Positions 17,691-28,551 of a DNA stretch of 64,000 bases are shown here, one piece after another. The translations under genes and the position numbers were made by a program. The stretch's first letter is position 1, and every line of letters starts with the position of its first letter. The DNA comes from Alphaproteobacteria bacterium HGW-Alphaproteobacteria-18 (GTDB taxonomy: Bacteria > Pseudomonadota > Alphaproteobacteria > Caulobacterales > Hyphomonadaceae). The stretch spans positions 1 to 64,000 of the forward strand of contig PHEH01000004.1 of the NCBI GenBank assembly GCA_002841155.1. The letters run 5' to 3'. The notes under the pieces were generated by a model. It was given only the letters and a program-made list of their open reading frames with translations, did no database searches and was not told the origin of the DNA.

Positions 17691-19943
17691 GTGGCAGCAA
17701 AATCGCATGCGGAAATCCTCGAAGCCGCCGAATCTGACGGTCTTGTCTCCCGCGAAGTGCGGATGCGCGACATTTCCCGCTGCGCAGGCCGCGCGCTTCA
17801 ACCGCTGACACCAGCCGCCCTTGAGCAGGTCCGCTCGGCCTGGTCTGCCGCGAATCTTCTTGGTGTGTCCCAGCTTGCAACGGCCGAGATGCTCGAACGC
17901 CTCGGTGAAGCGCCCCGCAATGCCGAACTCGCCGAAGCCATCGCCGCCGGCCTGCCGCAGGACGTGCTGGAGGAAGCTCTCCGCCAACCCGGCGGCATCC
18001 AGAAAACCGCTGCCGCCCTGCGCGCCGCCGCTGTCAGCACGCCTTCGCCCCGCCCCGGCATGTTCGAAACCGGCCACCTTGACGGCGCCCTCAGCGCCGC
18101 GCTCGACGCCCTGCTCGACGAGGGCGCCGAGATTCACCTCGCCCGCGCGCCCCTGCCAGACGCCGCCACCCGCTGCCGCGTGATTGATGTCGCCGCCGCC
18201 GTCGGCCCGAACGGCCTTGAGGCAGACTATCTGGTCTCCTCGTCCGATGCGGCGGGCCGGTCTCTTCCGGATGGCGTGCTGGTGATCGCGGGTCTGGGCG
18301 CCGCCGTCATGTCGCTGGGCCTCGACTATGCTTCTGAAAGCGGCATTGCCGCAGGCGCCGCCCTGACCGCGCTCGTGCGCTCCGCCGCAACCGGCGCCGC
18401 TTTCCCCGCAGCGCAGGCACGCGTCCTCGGCCTTGAGGCGATCAAGGCAGGCGGCCGCCGCGCCTGTCAGGTCGCCATCCTGCCGCTCATGGATCTCGCC
18501 AGCCTCCTGCCAGACTGCGAAAGCGAAGGCGCCGCGCCCGTGCGCACAGTGCTCGCCTATGGCGAAGAGGCCCCCTCGCTTGGCCGCGCAGCCCGGCTTG
18601 GCCTTGCGCGCCGCGCGCCCGAACACCTCCCCGTGCTGCTCGGCCGGCTTGCCAGCGCCGGGGAACAGGACCTTGACGCCGCCCTCGGCCGCACCAAGCT
18701 GCGCGACCGGGGCTTCAGCGACGACGCCATCGAGCGCGTCACCCGCGCCATCGGCGATGGCCTGCCGCTCAACGCCGCCTTCTCCCGCTGGGTGCTGGGA
18801 GACGAGATCATCAGCAATGACCTGCGCCTGTCTCCGGACCGGTTTGATTCAGATGGCCGCGCGCTGCTCTCAGCCGTAGGCTTCTCGAAGAAAGATATCG
18901 CGGCAGCCGAAGAAGCCATTGATGGCGCGGTGGAAGATATCGCCGGCAAGGGCCTCGCAGGCGCCGGCCTCTCACTGAACATCTCGATGGACGCAGAGCT
19001 GCGCTTCACCTCAGCGGCCGCCCGCGCGCTCAATGGCATGACCATGCTGCGCGTGCCCGCTCGGGAAGGCCTGAAAATGGCTGAGGCGGCTATGGCCGCT
19101 GACCTCTCCGTCCTGCTGACCGGCCACCGCACGCCGCCTTCTGAAGATGTGCGCGAGCGTATGGAACAGATCCTGTCCCTGGCTGACGAAATTGCCGAAG
19201 AGGCAGACGCCCTGCCTGACCTTCCGGTCCTGAGCGAGGCTGGACCACCTGTCCGCCGCACGCGTCTGCCCGATCGGCGCAAGGGTTACATCCAGAAGGC
19301 GACCGTGGGGGGCCACAAGGTCTATCTCCACACCGGCGAATTCGATGATGGCAGCCTCGGCGAGATCTTCATCGACATGCACAAAGAGGGTGCCGCCTTC
19401 CGCAGCCTGATGAACAATTTCGCCATCTCGGTGTCCCTCGGCCTGCAATATGGCGTGCCGCTGGAAGAGTATGCCGACGCCTTCGTGTTCACCCGGTTCG
19501 AACCGGCCGGTGAAGTGACCGGCAATGACCGGATCACCAAGGCAACCTCGATCCTCGACTATATCTTCCGCGAACTTGCCCTCTCCTATCTGGGCCGCGA
19601 TGACCTTGCTGAAGCCGATGTCACCCATGATGGCCTCGGCCGGGGCGCAGGGGACGCCACCCGCAGCGCGCAGACCGCCGCCTTCACCACCGAAGCGGCC
19701 CAGATCATCTCGCGCGGCTTTTCCCGTGGCCAGCTGCCGGACAATATCGTTATCCTGAACAAACGCCGCGCCGAGAAGGCGTCCGAAGAGCCTGAAGCCA
19801 ATGAGGAAGGCATGATCGACCTCACACCGGTCTATCTGGCCCAGCCCTGTCCGGCCTGTGGAAGCTTTACCTTGTTTGAGGCTTCCCCGGATGGCCATCA
19901 GGCCTGCGACACCTGCGGCGAGGAATGCAGGGCCACTCAGTAA
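17691..19943 (+). CDS. TSCPD domain-containing protein: NrdJ-type C-terminal tail on an Ala-rich N-terminal region without recognisable RNR catalytic motifs
   Basis: GTG start after AGGAG; C-term [81 protein letters not shown]... CPACGSF...CDTCG. Confidence 0.8.
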   Translation: MAAKSHAEILEAAESDGLVSREVRMRDISRCAGRALQPLTPAALEQVRSAWSAANLLGVSQLATAEMLERLGEAPRNAELAEAIAAGLPQDVLEEALRQPGGIQKTAAALRAAAVSTPSPRPGMFETGHLDGALSAALDALLDEGAEIHLARAPLPDAATRCRVIDVAAAVGPNGLEADYLVSSSDAAGRSLPDGVLVIAGLGAAVMSLGLDYASESGIAAGAALTALVRSAATGAAFPAAQARVLGLEAIKAGGRRACQVAILPLMDLASLLPDCESEGAAPVRTVLAYGEEAPSLGRAARLGLARRAPEHLPVLLGRLASAGEQDLDAALGRTKLRDRGFSDDAIERVTRAIGDGLPLNAAFSRWVLGDEIISNDLRLSPDRFDSDGRALLSAVGFSKKDIAAAEEAIDGAVEDIAGKGLAGAGLSLNISMDAELRFTSAAARALNGMTMLRVPAREGLKMAEAAMAADLSVLLTGHRTPPSEDVRERMEQILSLADEIAEEADALPDLPVLSEAGPPVRRTRLPDRRKGYIQKATVGGHKVYLHTGEFDDGSLGEIFIDMHKEGAAFRSLMNNFAISVSLGLQYGVPLEEYADAFVFTRFEPAGEVTGNDRITKATSILDYIFRELALSYLGRDDLAEADVTHDGLGRGAGDATRSAQTAAFTTEAAQIISRGFSRGQLPDNIVILNKRRAEKASEEPEANEEGMIDLTPVYLAQPCPACGSFTLFEASPDGHQACDTCGEECRATQ

Positions 19944-20105
19944 GCCAGGGAGGCGAGTGACCCCGGCTGATCTTCCCGTCCCGAGGGGAAATTAACTATG
20001 CCGCGGCGTCAGAATGTATTGCACGGCAGCAACAGTTACCGGCCTTTTACACTTCTTACTGTTTGTTCAGTTTAGACTTTTCAGAATTGCCATTATCCAA
20101 GTCAT

Positions 20106-20846
20106 ATGTTCGCGTCACAAGTGCGTCTCATCTCCCTGGCCGGCGTCATGTCGGCTGCGTTTGCCACAACGGCTCTGGCACAAAGCCAGCCCGTAGCATG
20201 GTCTCCCAGCTATGGGGGTGCCTGCGCAGACTGTGATCTCTCCGGCCGCAACCTTTCGGGATGGACGCTGAACGGCGCAAACTATTCCGGCGCCCGCTTC
20301 GATTATGCCTTCATGCGCGGGGTGCGGGCCACGGCCGTCAATATGCAGAGCGCCAATGTCACGGGCGCAGATCTTCGCGGCGCCGATCTCACCAGCGCGC
20401 GCTTTGCCGACGCGGTGTTCAACAATGCCCGCATGCAGGATGTGCTCGCCTCTGGCGCGGATTTCCGCCGCGCGCGGATGCAGGGCGCAAACCTTGAACG
20501 GGCGCGCCTGATCGGGGTGAACTTCGAGGGCGCCTCCCTCCTCTTCGCCCGGCTGGAAACGGCTGACCTCTCCGGGGCAAACGGCACCGGCATGATCCTG
20601 GACCGGGCAAATCTGCGCGGCACGATCTTCGACGGGGCAAACCTCTCTGAAGCAAGCCTCTCAGGGGCAGACGTTACAGGCGCCTCCTTCCGCGATGCCC
20701 GTCTCCCCAGCGCGGACCTCACCGGCGTTACCGGCTCCGAATCAGCTGATTTCGCCGGCGCCTGTGGCTCGCTCTCAACCCGCCTGCCAGCCGATCTGCG
20801 TCTGCCACTGTGCGATGTTCCGGACGTCATCAGCAAAGAAGACTGA
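20106..20846 (+). CDS. secreted pentapeptide repeat protein
   Basis: Signal peptide MFASQVRLISLAGVMSAAFATTALAQ followed by A(D/N)LxxA repeats. Confidence 0.9.
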   Translation: MFASQVRLISLAGVMSAAFATTALAQSQPVAWSPSYGGACADCDLSGRNLSGWTLNGANYSGARFDYAFMRGVRATAVNMQSANVTGADLRGADLTSARFADAVFNNARMQDVLASGADFRRARMQGANLERARLIGVNFEGASLLFARLETADLSGANGTGMILDRANLRGTIFDGANLSEASLSGADVTGASFRDARLPSADLTGVTGSESADFAGACGSLSTRLPADLRLPLCDVPDVISKED

Positions 20847-20872
20847 GCCGTTCCTGACACCCTCAGAAAGCA

Positions 20873-20901
20873 AAACCGCCGGGCTCAACACCCGGCGGTT
20901 T
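20873..20901. terminator. bidirectional rho-independent terminator
   Basis: AAACCGCCGGG-CTCAACA-CCCGGCGGTTT flanked by A and T tracts, between convergent genes. Confidence 0.85.
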
Positions 20902-20931
20902 GTTTTTGGGCCTGAGGCGCGGGGTGAGGCT

Positions 20932-22857
20932 TTAAGCCTTCACCACCGGCGCGAGGCGGATGTTCAGCTCTTTCAGCTGGCGCTCGTCCACCGGGCTCGG
21001 CGCGCCCATCAGCAGGTCACGGGCCTGCTGGTTCATCGGGAAGAGAATCACATCGCGCAGGCTGTCAGTCTCGGCCAGCAGCATGACGATGCGGTCCACG
21101 CCGGGCGCGATGCCGCCATGTGGCGGCGCGCCGAAACGGAAGGCGTTCAGCATGCCGCCAAACTTCGCCTCAACCACTTCAGGCCCATACCCGGCAATCT
21201 CGAACGCCTTCAGCATCACATCCGGACGATGGTTCCGGATGGCGCCAGAGGAGAGCTCCACACCGTTACACACAATGTCATACTGGAACGCCTTGAGGGC
21301 GAGCTGCTTTTCGGCCGTGTCGGCCGCCAGCAGCGCGTCCATGCCGCCCTGAGGCATCGAGAACGGGTTGTGGCTGAAATCGACCTTCTTGTTGTCTTCG
21401 TCCCATTCATACATCGGGAAATCGACAATCCAGCAGAAGCGGAACACGCCCGGCTCGATCAGCCCGAGTTCCTCGCCGATGCGGATACGCGCCTGGCCCT
21501 GCAGCTTCACGGCAGCGGTCTTGTCGCCCGCCGAGAAGAACAGCGCGTCGCCCGCTTTTACGCCCGCATGGGCGGCCATTGCCACAACCGTGAGTTTGTC
21601 GAGAAACTTCGCGATTGGGCCAGTCGCTTTGAGTTTGCGATACTGTGCTAAGTCACCCGCCAAGCAAGGTTTATTGTACATGCTAGTTACTAGCGCTGCA
21701 GCCAACATTAGATCGGTATGTGAATAAACGTCACCAGGTTCTTCACTCTCCTCGAATTTAACGTATCCGAGACCGGGTGCCTGCATTTCCTTTTGAGCCC
21801 AAGCGTTCATCTTATCAAAGAAGCTGCGGGGTTGGGCTGCGACATTGGGAGCCGGGATGGCGCGCACGATCCCGCCTTTCTCAATCAAGCCTTTAAATGC
21901 TTTGAATTGGACGTCGTCCCTCGCAAAGAAATCTGTAACATCGCTACAGATGATCGGGTTACGCAGGTCCGGCTTGTCGACGCCGTATTTCAGCATCGCC
22001 TCGGCATAAGGAATGTGCGGGAACGGGCCTTCGGGCACGGTGCGCCCCTTGCCTTCCCAGTCGGCGAATTCCTCGAACACGCCGCGCATGACGGGCTCGA
22101 TGGCGCCGAACACGTCTTCCTGCGTCACAAAGCTCATCTCGATATCGAGCTGGTAGAACTCGCCAGGGCTACGGTCAGCGCGGGCGTCTTCATCCCGGAA
22201 GCAGGGCGCGATCTGGAAGTAGCGGTCAAAACCCGACACCATCAAGAGCTGCTTGAACTGCTGGGGCGCCTGAGGCAGCGCGTAGAACTCGCCCGGATGC
22301 AGGCGGCTAGGCACCAGGAAGTCACGCGCGCCTTCGGGGCTCGAAGCGGTCAGGATCGGCGTCTGGTATTCGGTGAAGCCCTGCTCAGTCATCCGGCGGC
22401 GCAGGCTGGAAATCACCTGGCTGCGCAGGATCATGTTCTTGTGCAGCTGCTCCCGGCGCAGGTCCAGATAGCGGTGCTTGAGGCGGATTTCTTCAGGGTA
22501 TGAATGATCCCCGAAAACCGGCATTGGCAGCTCGGCGGCTTCGGACTGAACCGAAACCTCCCCGCCCACCACTTCGATCTCGCCGGTCGCGAGATTCGCG
22601 TTCACGAGTTCGGCGTCCCGGGCAACGACCTTGCCTTCGACCGTGATCACGCTTTCCGCGCGCAGCCGCTCAACCGTCGCAAAGCCCGGCGAACCGGGGT
22701 TAAAGACAATCTGTGTGAGCCCGTAATGATCGCGCAGGTCGATGAACATCACCCCGCCATGGTCGCGGCGGCGGTGCAGCCAGCCTGAAATCTTTACGGT
22801 TTCTCCCACATGGGATTTGCGCAGCTCGCCGCAGGTATGGGTGCGATAGGCATGCAT
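20932..22857 (-). CDS. aspS: aspartyl-tRNA synthetase with an apparent in-frame insertion
   Basis: [52 protein letters not shown]...[21 protein letters not shown]. Confidence 0.97.
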   Translation of the reverse strand: MHAYRTHTCGELRKSHVGETVKISGWLHRRRDHGGVMFIDLRDHYGLTQIVFNPGSPGFATVERLRAESVITVEGKVVARDAELVNANLATGEIEVVGGEVSVQSEAAELPMPVFGDHSYPEEIRLKHRYLDLRREQLHKNMILRSQVISSLRRRMTEQGFTEYQTPILTASSPEGARDFLVPSRLHPGEFYALPQAPQQFKQLLMVSGFDRYFQIAPCFRDEDARADRSPGEFYQLDIEMSFVTQEDVFGAIEPVMRGVFEEFADWEGKGRTVPEGPFPHIPYAEAMLKYGVDKPDLRNPIICSDVTDFFARDDVQFKAFKGLIEKGGIVRAIPAPNVAAQPRSFFDKMNAWAQKEMQAPGLGYVKFEESEEPGDVYSHTDLMLAAALVTSMYNKPCLAGDLAQYRKLKATGPIAKFLDKLTVVAMAAHAGVKAGDALFFSAGDKTAAVKLQGQARIRIGEELGLIEPGVFRFCWIVDFPMYEWDEDNKKVDFSHNPFSMPQGGMDALLAADTAEKQLALKAFQYDIVCNGVELSSGAIRNHRPDVMLKAFEIAGYGPEVVEAKFGGMLNAFRFGAPPHGGIAPGVDRIVMLLAETDSLRDVILFPMNQQARDLLMGAPSPVDERQLKELNIRLAPVVKA

Positions 22858-22955
22858 CGGGCGAAATCTCCGGAAATTCGCTGAAGTCAGAAAGAAGCGG
22901 CGTAGGGCACAGACCCCCTCGCCTTTGTCAAGTTGGTGCGATAAGCGCTCAAGGG

Positions 22956-24122
22956 ATGACTGACAACACCTTGACCCCCATCACAGAGCAGTCGGCGCTG
23001 GAAGATCTCTGCGGACAGCTCGCCGAATCCGAATTTGTCTGCGTGGACACCGAGTTCCACCGGGAGACGACCTATTGGCCGGAGCTGTGCCTGATTCAGG
23101 CCTCCGCCCCAGGCGTCGAGGGCTTGATCGACCCCCGCGCGGAAGATCTCGACATCCGGCCTTTCCTGGACCTGATCGCCTCCGACCGGCAAACCAAGGT
23201 ATTCCACGCCGCCCGGCAGGATATCGAAATCTTCAACCGCCTGATCGGCCACCCGCCCGGCCCGGTTTTCGACACCCAGGTCGCCGCCATGGCGCTCGGC
23301 TTTGGTGATTCGATTTCCTACGACAACCTGATCCAGCGGGTCCTGCGCAAGCATATCGACAAATCCAGCCAGTTTACCGACTGGATGCGCCGCCCCCTCA
23401 GCCATAAACAGCTCATCTATGCGCTGGGGGACGTGACCCACCTGCGCGACGCCTATCTGAAGATGCGCGACGAGCTTGAAAAGGCCGGCCGCATGAACTG
23501 GGTGCGCGAGGAAATGGCCGAACTCGAAGACCCGGCCACCTACGACACCGATCCGATGAATGCCTGGCAGCGGCTGAAACTGCGCATGCCCAAGAAAGAC
23601 TATGCCGCCATCGTGGTCGCCGTCGCCGCCTGGCGCGAGCGCACGGCGCAGGAGCTCGACAAGCCCCGCCGCCGTATCCTCAAGGATGACGCCATCCAGG
23701 AAATCGCCGCCCAGAAACCGCGCTCGGAAGACGACTTCAACCAGCTGCGCGCGGTGCCCAACGGCTTCATCCGCTCCAAGCATGGCCAGGGCCTCGTCGA
23801 CGCCATCAAGGAAGCCATGGCTGATCCTGACGCCTTCTCGCCAGAGCTGACCCGCCCGGTTCAGAACGCCCAGATCCCGGCAGGCGCGCCGGAGCTGCTC
23901 AAGGTGCTCCTCAAGCACGTCTCGGACGAAAACAATGTCGTGCCCCGTCTCATCGCCAATTCCAGCGACATCGACCGGATTGCCCGCGGCGAGACCAGCG
24001 ATGACATCGCAGCCATGACCGGCTGGCGCTATGACATGTTCGGCCAGAAGGCGATTGCGCTTCTTTCCGGCAAGCTGGCGGTATCCTTCAATGGAGGACA
24101 GGTCCGCCTGTTCGACGTCTGA
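22956..24122 (+). CDS. rnd: ribonuclease D
   Basis: [22 protein letters not shown]...[20 protein letters not shown] exonuclease plus HRDC-like C-terminus. Confidence 0.95.
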   Translation: MTDNTLTPITEQSALEDLCGQLAESEFVCVDTEFHRETTYWPELCLIQASAPGVEGLIDPRAEDLDIRPFLDLIASDRQTKVFHAARQDIEIFNRLIGHPPGPVFDTQVAAMALGFGDSISYDNLIQRVLRKHIDKSSQFTDWMRRPLSHKQLIYALGDVTHLRDAYLKMRDELEKAGRMNWVREEMAELEDPATYDTDPMNAWQRLKLRMPKKDYAAIVVAVAAWRERTAQELDKPRRRILKDDAIQEIAAQKPRSEDDFNQLRAVPNGFIRSKHGQGLVDAIKEAMADPDAFSPELTRPVQNAQIPAGAPELLKVLLKHVSDENNVVPRLIANSSDIDRIARGETSDDIAAMTGWRYDMFGQKAIALLSGKLAVSFNGGQVRLFDV

Positions 24123-24129
24123 GCCGCCG

Positions 24130-25617
24130 CTAGCGAACCAGCGTTGCCGACTTCAGCCTCAGCATGTTCGACGCCTGCGCCAGGCGGCGCTCCACCGTTT
24201 CGGAAATCAGGTTGGCGTCCTTGCGATTGACCTGAAGCGTCAGGGTGTCCCCTTCCAGGTGCAGCGACGCGCGCTTCAGGATCGGGCCGGAGCGACCGGA
24301 GAACACCGCGCCCAGACGCATCAGCAGACCGATCTGCTTTGCCCGCTCGGCCTGCTGCTCCGTGGTCAGCATGATGTGCTCGTTGGGGCGCTTGAAATCC
24401 TTTTCATACCGGCAGCCAATGGCATGCGCGATCATCGCCCGCTCGGGATGCGTCACGCCCAGATACGGCGCCCGCAGGGCCTGATCATAGGCCATCTCGG
24501 CGCGGTGGTCGGGATGGAAACGCCCGGCGCTGTCAGCCATCATGCAGGCCGCCATCTCGATACGGATGTCTGCCGCCGGCGAACCGAAAAGATCATTCTG
24601 GGGCACCAGCGCCGGCGAAATGAATTCATGCAGCGCCCGCCCGAAGCCGATCTGGTTGTGATCAAGGCGCGCATAGGCGATAATACCATCTGTCAACGGA
24701 TCATCAAGATCCATTTCAAGCAGATCATGCAGAACCCCTTCGCGCACCCCTGCCGCGGAGATCGTGACGCCTTCCAGCGTGCCCTGGGAGAGGATTTCTT
24801 CGATCAGGATCGCCGCCATCGGGAAGTGCCGGGCGCGCCGCTTGTCGATGGCCTCCACCTGCTGGCGCGCCCCGGCATTCGTGAGGGAGTCGATGCAAAG
24901 CTTCGCCGCGCGCGCCACCTGTCCCTCGTTGATATGGAAGCCCTGCAAGACGTGGAGGGGATATTTGTCCATCTCCATGACCAGCCGCCCAAAGGCCCGC
25001 CACGCGCCGCCGACGGCATAGAAACGCCCGCTGACGCCGTTCAGCGCTTCGCTCGCCTTCAGCGCGTCCCGGATGCGTTTACGCAGCTCCTTGGGATCAC
25101 TGACGATATCACCAAGCGCCAACGGGCCCAGCATCAGGCTCTCACCGGCGTCCGGCCCTTTTTTAAGGCCGATGCGTTTCAGCTCAAGGCTCGATCCGCC
25201 CAGATCGCCGATCAGGCCCATCGGATTATGGATGCTGAGATCCACCCCCCGCGCCGACAGCCGCGCCTCATCCTCACCGCTGAGCAGGCGCACCGGCCGG
25301 CCAAGGATTCTGCCTGCCTTCTTGAGGAAGGCATCGCCATCCCCCGCCATACGCACGGCCGCAGTTGCCACAGCCTGATAGGTCTCGACATTCAGAGCCC
25401 GCAGAATGGCGCGATAACGGCTCAGCGCCTTCAGCGCCGCCTCAACCCCCTTAGGCGAGAGATGCCCGGTCTTGGGCACGCCCTCGCCAAGGCCCGCCAT
25501 CACCTTCTCATTGAAAGTCTGGAGGATCGACGCGCCCATCACCTCACAGATGACGAGACGTACCGAGTTTGACCCGATGTCGATGATGCCCGCAAGCCTG
25601 GACTTGGGGAAACTCAT
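24130..25617 (-). CDS. ppx: exopolyphosphatase (Ppx/GppA family)
   Basis: GIIDIGSNSVRLVICEVMG...GEDEARLSARGV...GLIGDLGGSSLEL. Confidence 0.92.
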   Translation of the reverse strand: MSFPKSRLAGIIDIGSNSVRLVICEVMGASILQTFNEKVMAGLGEGVPKTGHLSPKGVEAALKALSRYRAILRALNVETYQAVATAAVRMAGDGDAFLKKAGRILGRPVRLLSGEDEARLSARGVDLSIHNPMGLIGDLGGSSLELKRIGLKKGPDAGESLMLGPLALGDIVSDPKELRKRIRDALKASEALNGVSGRFYAVGGAWRAFGRLVMEMDKYPLHVLQGFHINEGQVARAAKLCIDSLTNAGARQQVEAIDKRRARHFPMAAILIEEILSQGTLEGVTISAAGVREGVLHDLLEMDLDDPLTDGIIAYARLDHNQIGFGRALHEFISPALVPQNDLFGSPAADIRIEMAACMMADSAGRFHPDHRAEMAYDQALRAPYLGVTHPERAMIAHAIGCRYEKDFKRPNEHIMLTTEQQAERAKQIGLLMRLGAVFSGRSGPILKRASLHLEGDTLTLQVNRKDANLISETVERRLAQASNMLRLKSATLVR

Positions 25618-27791
25618 TTCGGAGAGGTCTCACGATAGGACAGGCGCGGCGGCAGGCTGACCTCCAGCGCGCTGCCCCGCCCCGAAAGGCTGGGATTGTC
25701 CATGAAATATCCGTGTGCTGAGAATGAGGTTTCGGGGGATGTAACGTTGAATCGCTCATACACCCCATCCGAGTGCATCAGCCATGACTGGCGTTCATCA
25801 TTCAGATTGGCCACCATGATCTGGTTGAGCACCTGGCGGTGAACCGTAGGCGTTGTAATCGGCACAAGCACTTCCACCCGCCGCGTCAGATTGCGCGGCA
25901 TCCAGTCCGCCGAAGACATGAAAACCTTCGCATTGGCAGACGGCAAGGCCTCGCCATTGGCAAAGCAGATAATGCGGGAATGTTCAAGGAAGCGCCCCAC
26001 GATACTCTTTACCGTGATGTTATCTGAAAAACCCGGAATGCCCGGCCGCAGGCAGCAGATACCGCGCACGACGAGAACAACCGGCACACCTGCCTGGCTC
26101 GCCTTGTAGAGCGCATCAATGACATCGGGATCAACCAGGCTGTTCATCTTCGCCCAGACCCCGCTCGGCTTGCCCTTCCGGGCCGCCTGGGCCTCCAGCT
26201 CGATCATCTCGATCAGTTGTTTCTTCAGCGTCACCGGCGACATCCCGATGATTTCGAAGGCTGGCGAGGTCTCCGGCGGCTCGCGATAGGCGGTCACATA
26301 GTTGAACAGGCGGTTGGCATCGCGCCCCAGCGCCTGATCTGCCGTAAACAGCGAAAGGTCGGTATAGATCCGCGCATTTGTCGGGTGATAATTCCCGGTC
26401 CCATAATGCGTGTACGTCCGAAGATCATTGCCTTCCCGGCGGACGACCAGGGACACCTTGGCATGCGTCTTGTACTCGATGAAGCCATAGACAACCTGCA
26501 CGCCCGCGCGCTCAAGATCCCGTGCCAGGCGCAGGTTTGCCTCCTCATCGAACCGCGCCTTGATCTCCACCAGCGCCGTCACGCTCTTGCCGGACTCGGC
26601 TGCTTCAATCAGTGCGCCGACGATGGGTGAATTCACCGTCGTGCGATACAGCGTCTGCTTGATCGCCACGACCTGCGGATCGGCCGCCGCCTGGCGCACA
26701 AACTCGACCACCACATCGAAGCTCTCGAAAGGATGGTGAACAAGAATGTCCTTGGCGCGCACCGCCGCAAAAATATCTCCGCCCATATCCCGAATGCGTT
26801 CGGGATAGCGCGGCTCATAGGCGGGAAACAGAAGCTCGGGGCGATCATCCACGATCAGCTCAGACAGGCGCGCCATGCCGAGGATGCCATCATAGAGCAC
26901 AATATCGGAAGGCTCGGCCCCGATCTCGCGCATGATGAATTCCCGCAACTTGTCCGGCGCGCTGGACTGCATCCGCAGGCGGACGATCCGCCCTCTCCGG
27001 CGCTGCTTCAGAAGAACCTCGAACTCCCGGATCAGATCTTCGGATTCTTCCTCGATCTCGATATCGCTGTCGCGCACGATGCGAAACAGGCACCGTCCTT
27101 CTTCCTTGAACCCCGGAAACAGGGTTCCCAGGAACATTCCGATCACCTCTTCCAGAGGAATGAACCGGATGCCGGGCTTGGTACCCGTCTGTAGGCGGAT
27201 GAACCGGCGCACAAAGGTCGGCATCGGCACAATGCCCACCTGCCCTTCCCCGCCCGTTTCGGAGGTAAGGTCAAAGGCAATCGTGAAGCCAAGGTTGGGA
27301 ATGAACGGAAACGGATGCGCCGGGTCCACCGCCAGCGGCGTCAGGATCGGGAAGATGTTCGTGTTGAAATAGTCCTGAAGCTCCGCGCGCTCCTTGCGGG
27401 TAAGGTCGCGAGGCTCCAGCACATGAATGTTCTCGCCGATCATGGCGGCTTTCAGTTTGCGCCACTGTTCCTGCTGCGCGGCGATGAGCTTGAGCGAGGC
27501 CGCCTCGATCTCTGCCACCTGCTGGGAAGGGGTCAGCCCGTCCTGGCTCTGCTTGGTCACGCCCGCGCGCACCTGCTCGCGGATACCGGCATAGCGCACC
27601 ATGTCGAACTCATCGAGATTGCTCGCCGAGATCGACAGGAAGCGCAGCCGCTCCAGCAGCGGATGGGCGGGGTTGTCCGCCTCATCCAGCACACGCTGGT
27701 TGAACTGCAACCAGGACAGCTCCCGGTTCAGAAATCGCTGCGGTGACGACATGAGCTGTCTGTTTGCGCGCTGCTGTTGCCCGTCCGGCAT
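25614..27791 (-). CDS. ppk1: polyphosphate kinase 1
   Basis: RFLNRELSWLQFNQRVLDEA...KQTLYRTTVNSPIVGALIEAAESGKSVTALVEIKARFDEEANL...THAKVSLVVRREG. Confidence 0.97.
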   Translation of the reverse strand: MPDGQQQRANRQLMSSPQRFLNRELSWLQFNQRVLDEADNPAHPLLERLRFLSISASNLDEFDMVRYAGIREQVRAGVTKQSQDGLTPSQQVAEIEAASLKLIAAQQEQWRKLKAAMIGENIHVLEPRDLTRKERAELQDYFNTNIFPILTPLAVDPAHPFPFIPNLGFTIAFDLTSETGGEGQVGIVPMPTFVRRFIRLQTGTKPGIRFIPLEEVIGMFLGTLFPGFKEEGRCLFRIVRDSDIEIEEESEDLIREFEVLLKQRRRGRIVRLRMQSSAPDKLREFIMREIGAEPSDIVLYDGILGMARLSELIVDDRPELLFPAYEPRYPERIRDMGGDIFAAVRAKDILVHHPFESFDVVVEFVRQAAADPQVVAIKQTLYRTTVNSPIVGALIEAAESGKSVTALVEIKARFDEEANLRLARDLERAGVQVVYGFIEYKTHAKVSLVVRREGNDLRTYTHYGTGNYHPTNARIYTDLSLFTADQALGRDANRLFNYVTAYREPPETSPAFEIIGMSPVTLKKQLIEMIELEAQAARKGKPSGVWAKMNSLVDPDVIDALYKASQAGVPVVLVVRGICCLRPGIPGFSDNITVKSIVGRFLEHSRIICFANGEALPSANAKVFMSSADWMPRNLTRRVEVLVPITTPTVHRQVLNQIMVANLNDERQSWLMHSDGVYERFNVTSPETSFSAHGYFMDNPSLSGRGSALEVSLPPRLSYRETSPK

Positions 27792-27819
27792 CGGTTACCC
27801 CTGCTCCGGCGCCCGGCTT

Positions 27820-28551
27820 TCAGCCGGCGCCCTCGTCTTCTTCGCGGTCTTCATCCAAACCTTCAAGCACCAAGCGGGCAAGCGCCAGCCCCGGTGCCTT
27901 TCCGGCTATGCTCACTGCCCCGCTGAGCCTGTCCATAAGCGTCTCAATCGCCTCATACGACAGGTCAATACGCGGCACGAGGTAATTGATCGTCTCCGGC
28001 GACAGTTTCATGAAACGCCGGGCCGCTGCGGCCCGAAGCCGCGCCCGCACATGCGCCTCGTCCGGCTGGCCAATTTCGGCCACCGGCATGGAATTAAGCC
28101 GCGAGCGCAGATCCGCGATGCCCGTCCGCCAGGACGCTGCCCCGGTATGCGCCACCAGCAACACCCGCCCGCCCTTGGCCGCAACCATGTTGTAAAACAG
28201 GAGGAACGGTTCCTCCCGCTTGGCCACAATCAGGTCCACATCATCGAGCGCCACATGTCCGCCCGCCAGCGCGTCCAGCGCGCCAAGCTTCAGTCCGCCA
28301 AACTCTGCCGCCGTCAGATACTGCCCGCCAAACCGGCCCGCCCAGGCCCGCGCCAGATAGGTCAGCCCGCACCGCGCCGGCCCGGTCACGCACAGCGCAT
28401 GTGTTGCCCAGGCTTCGGGCCGGCTGGCCAGCTGAACCGCCGCCTGATTCGGCCCGCCACAAATCAACCCGTCCCAATGCGCCACTGGCACAGGAAAGGA
28501 GAGCAATGGCTGGGCCGGGACGTCCTGCGATCCGTTTTTATCAGACGTCAC
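27820..28551 (-). CDS. hdaA: DnaA-related regulatory protein (HdaA-like)
   Basis: Short DnaA AAA+ relative: CVTGPARCGLTYLARAWAGRFGG...VALDDVDLIVAKREEPFLLFYNMVAAKGGRVLLVAHTGAASW...DLRSRLNSMPVAEI; next to ppk1. Confidence 0.75.
   Translation of the reverse strand: MTSDKNGSQDVPAQPLLSFPVPVAHWDGLICGGPNQAAVQLASRPEAWATHALCVTGPARCGLTYLARAWAGRFGGQYLTAAEFGGLKLGALDALAGGHVALDDVDLIVAKREEPFLLFYNMVAAKGGRVLLVAHTGAASWRTGIADLRSRLNSMPVAEIGQPDEAHVRARLRAAAARRFMKLSPETINYLVPRIDLSYEAIETLMDRLSGAVSIAGKAPGLALARLVLEGLDEDREEDEGAG

Noticed and set aside
20932-21651. 318-aa plus-strand ORF opposite aspS
   Set aside because: Antisense shadow of a confidently identified housekeeping gene.
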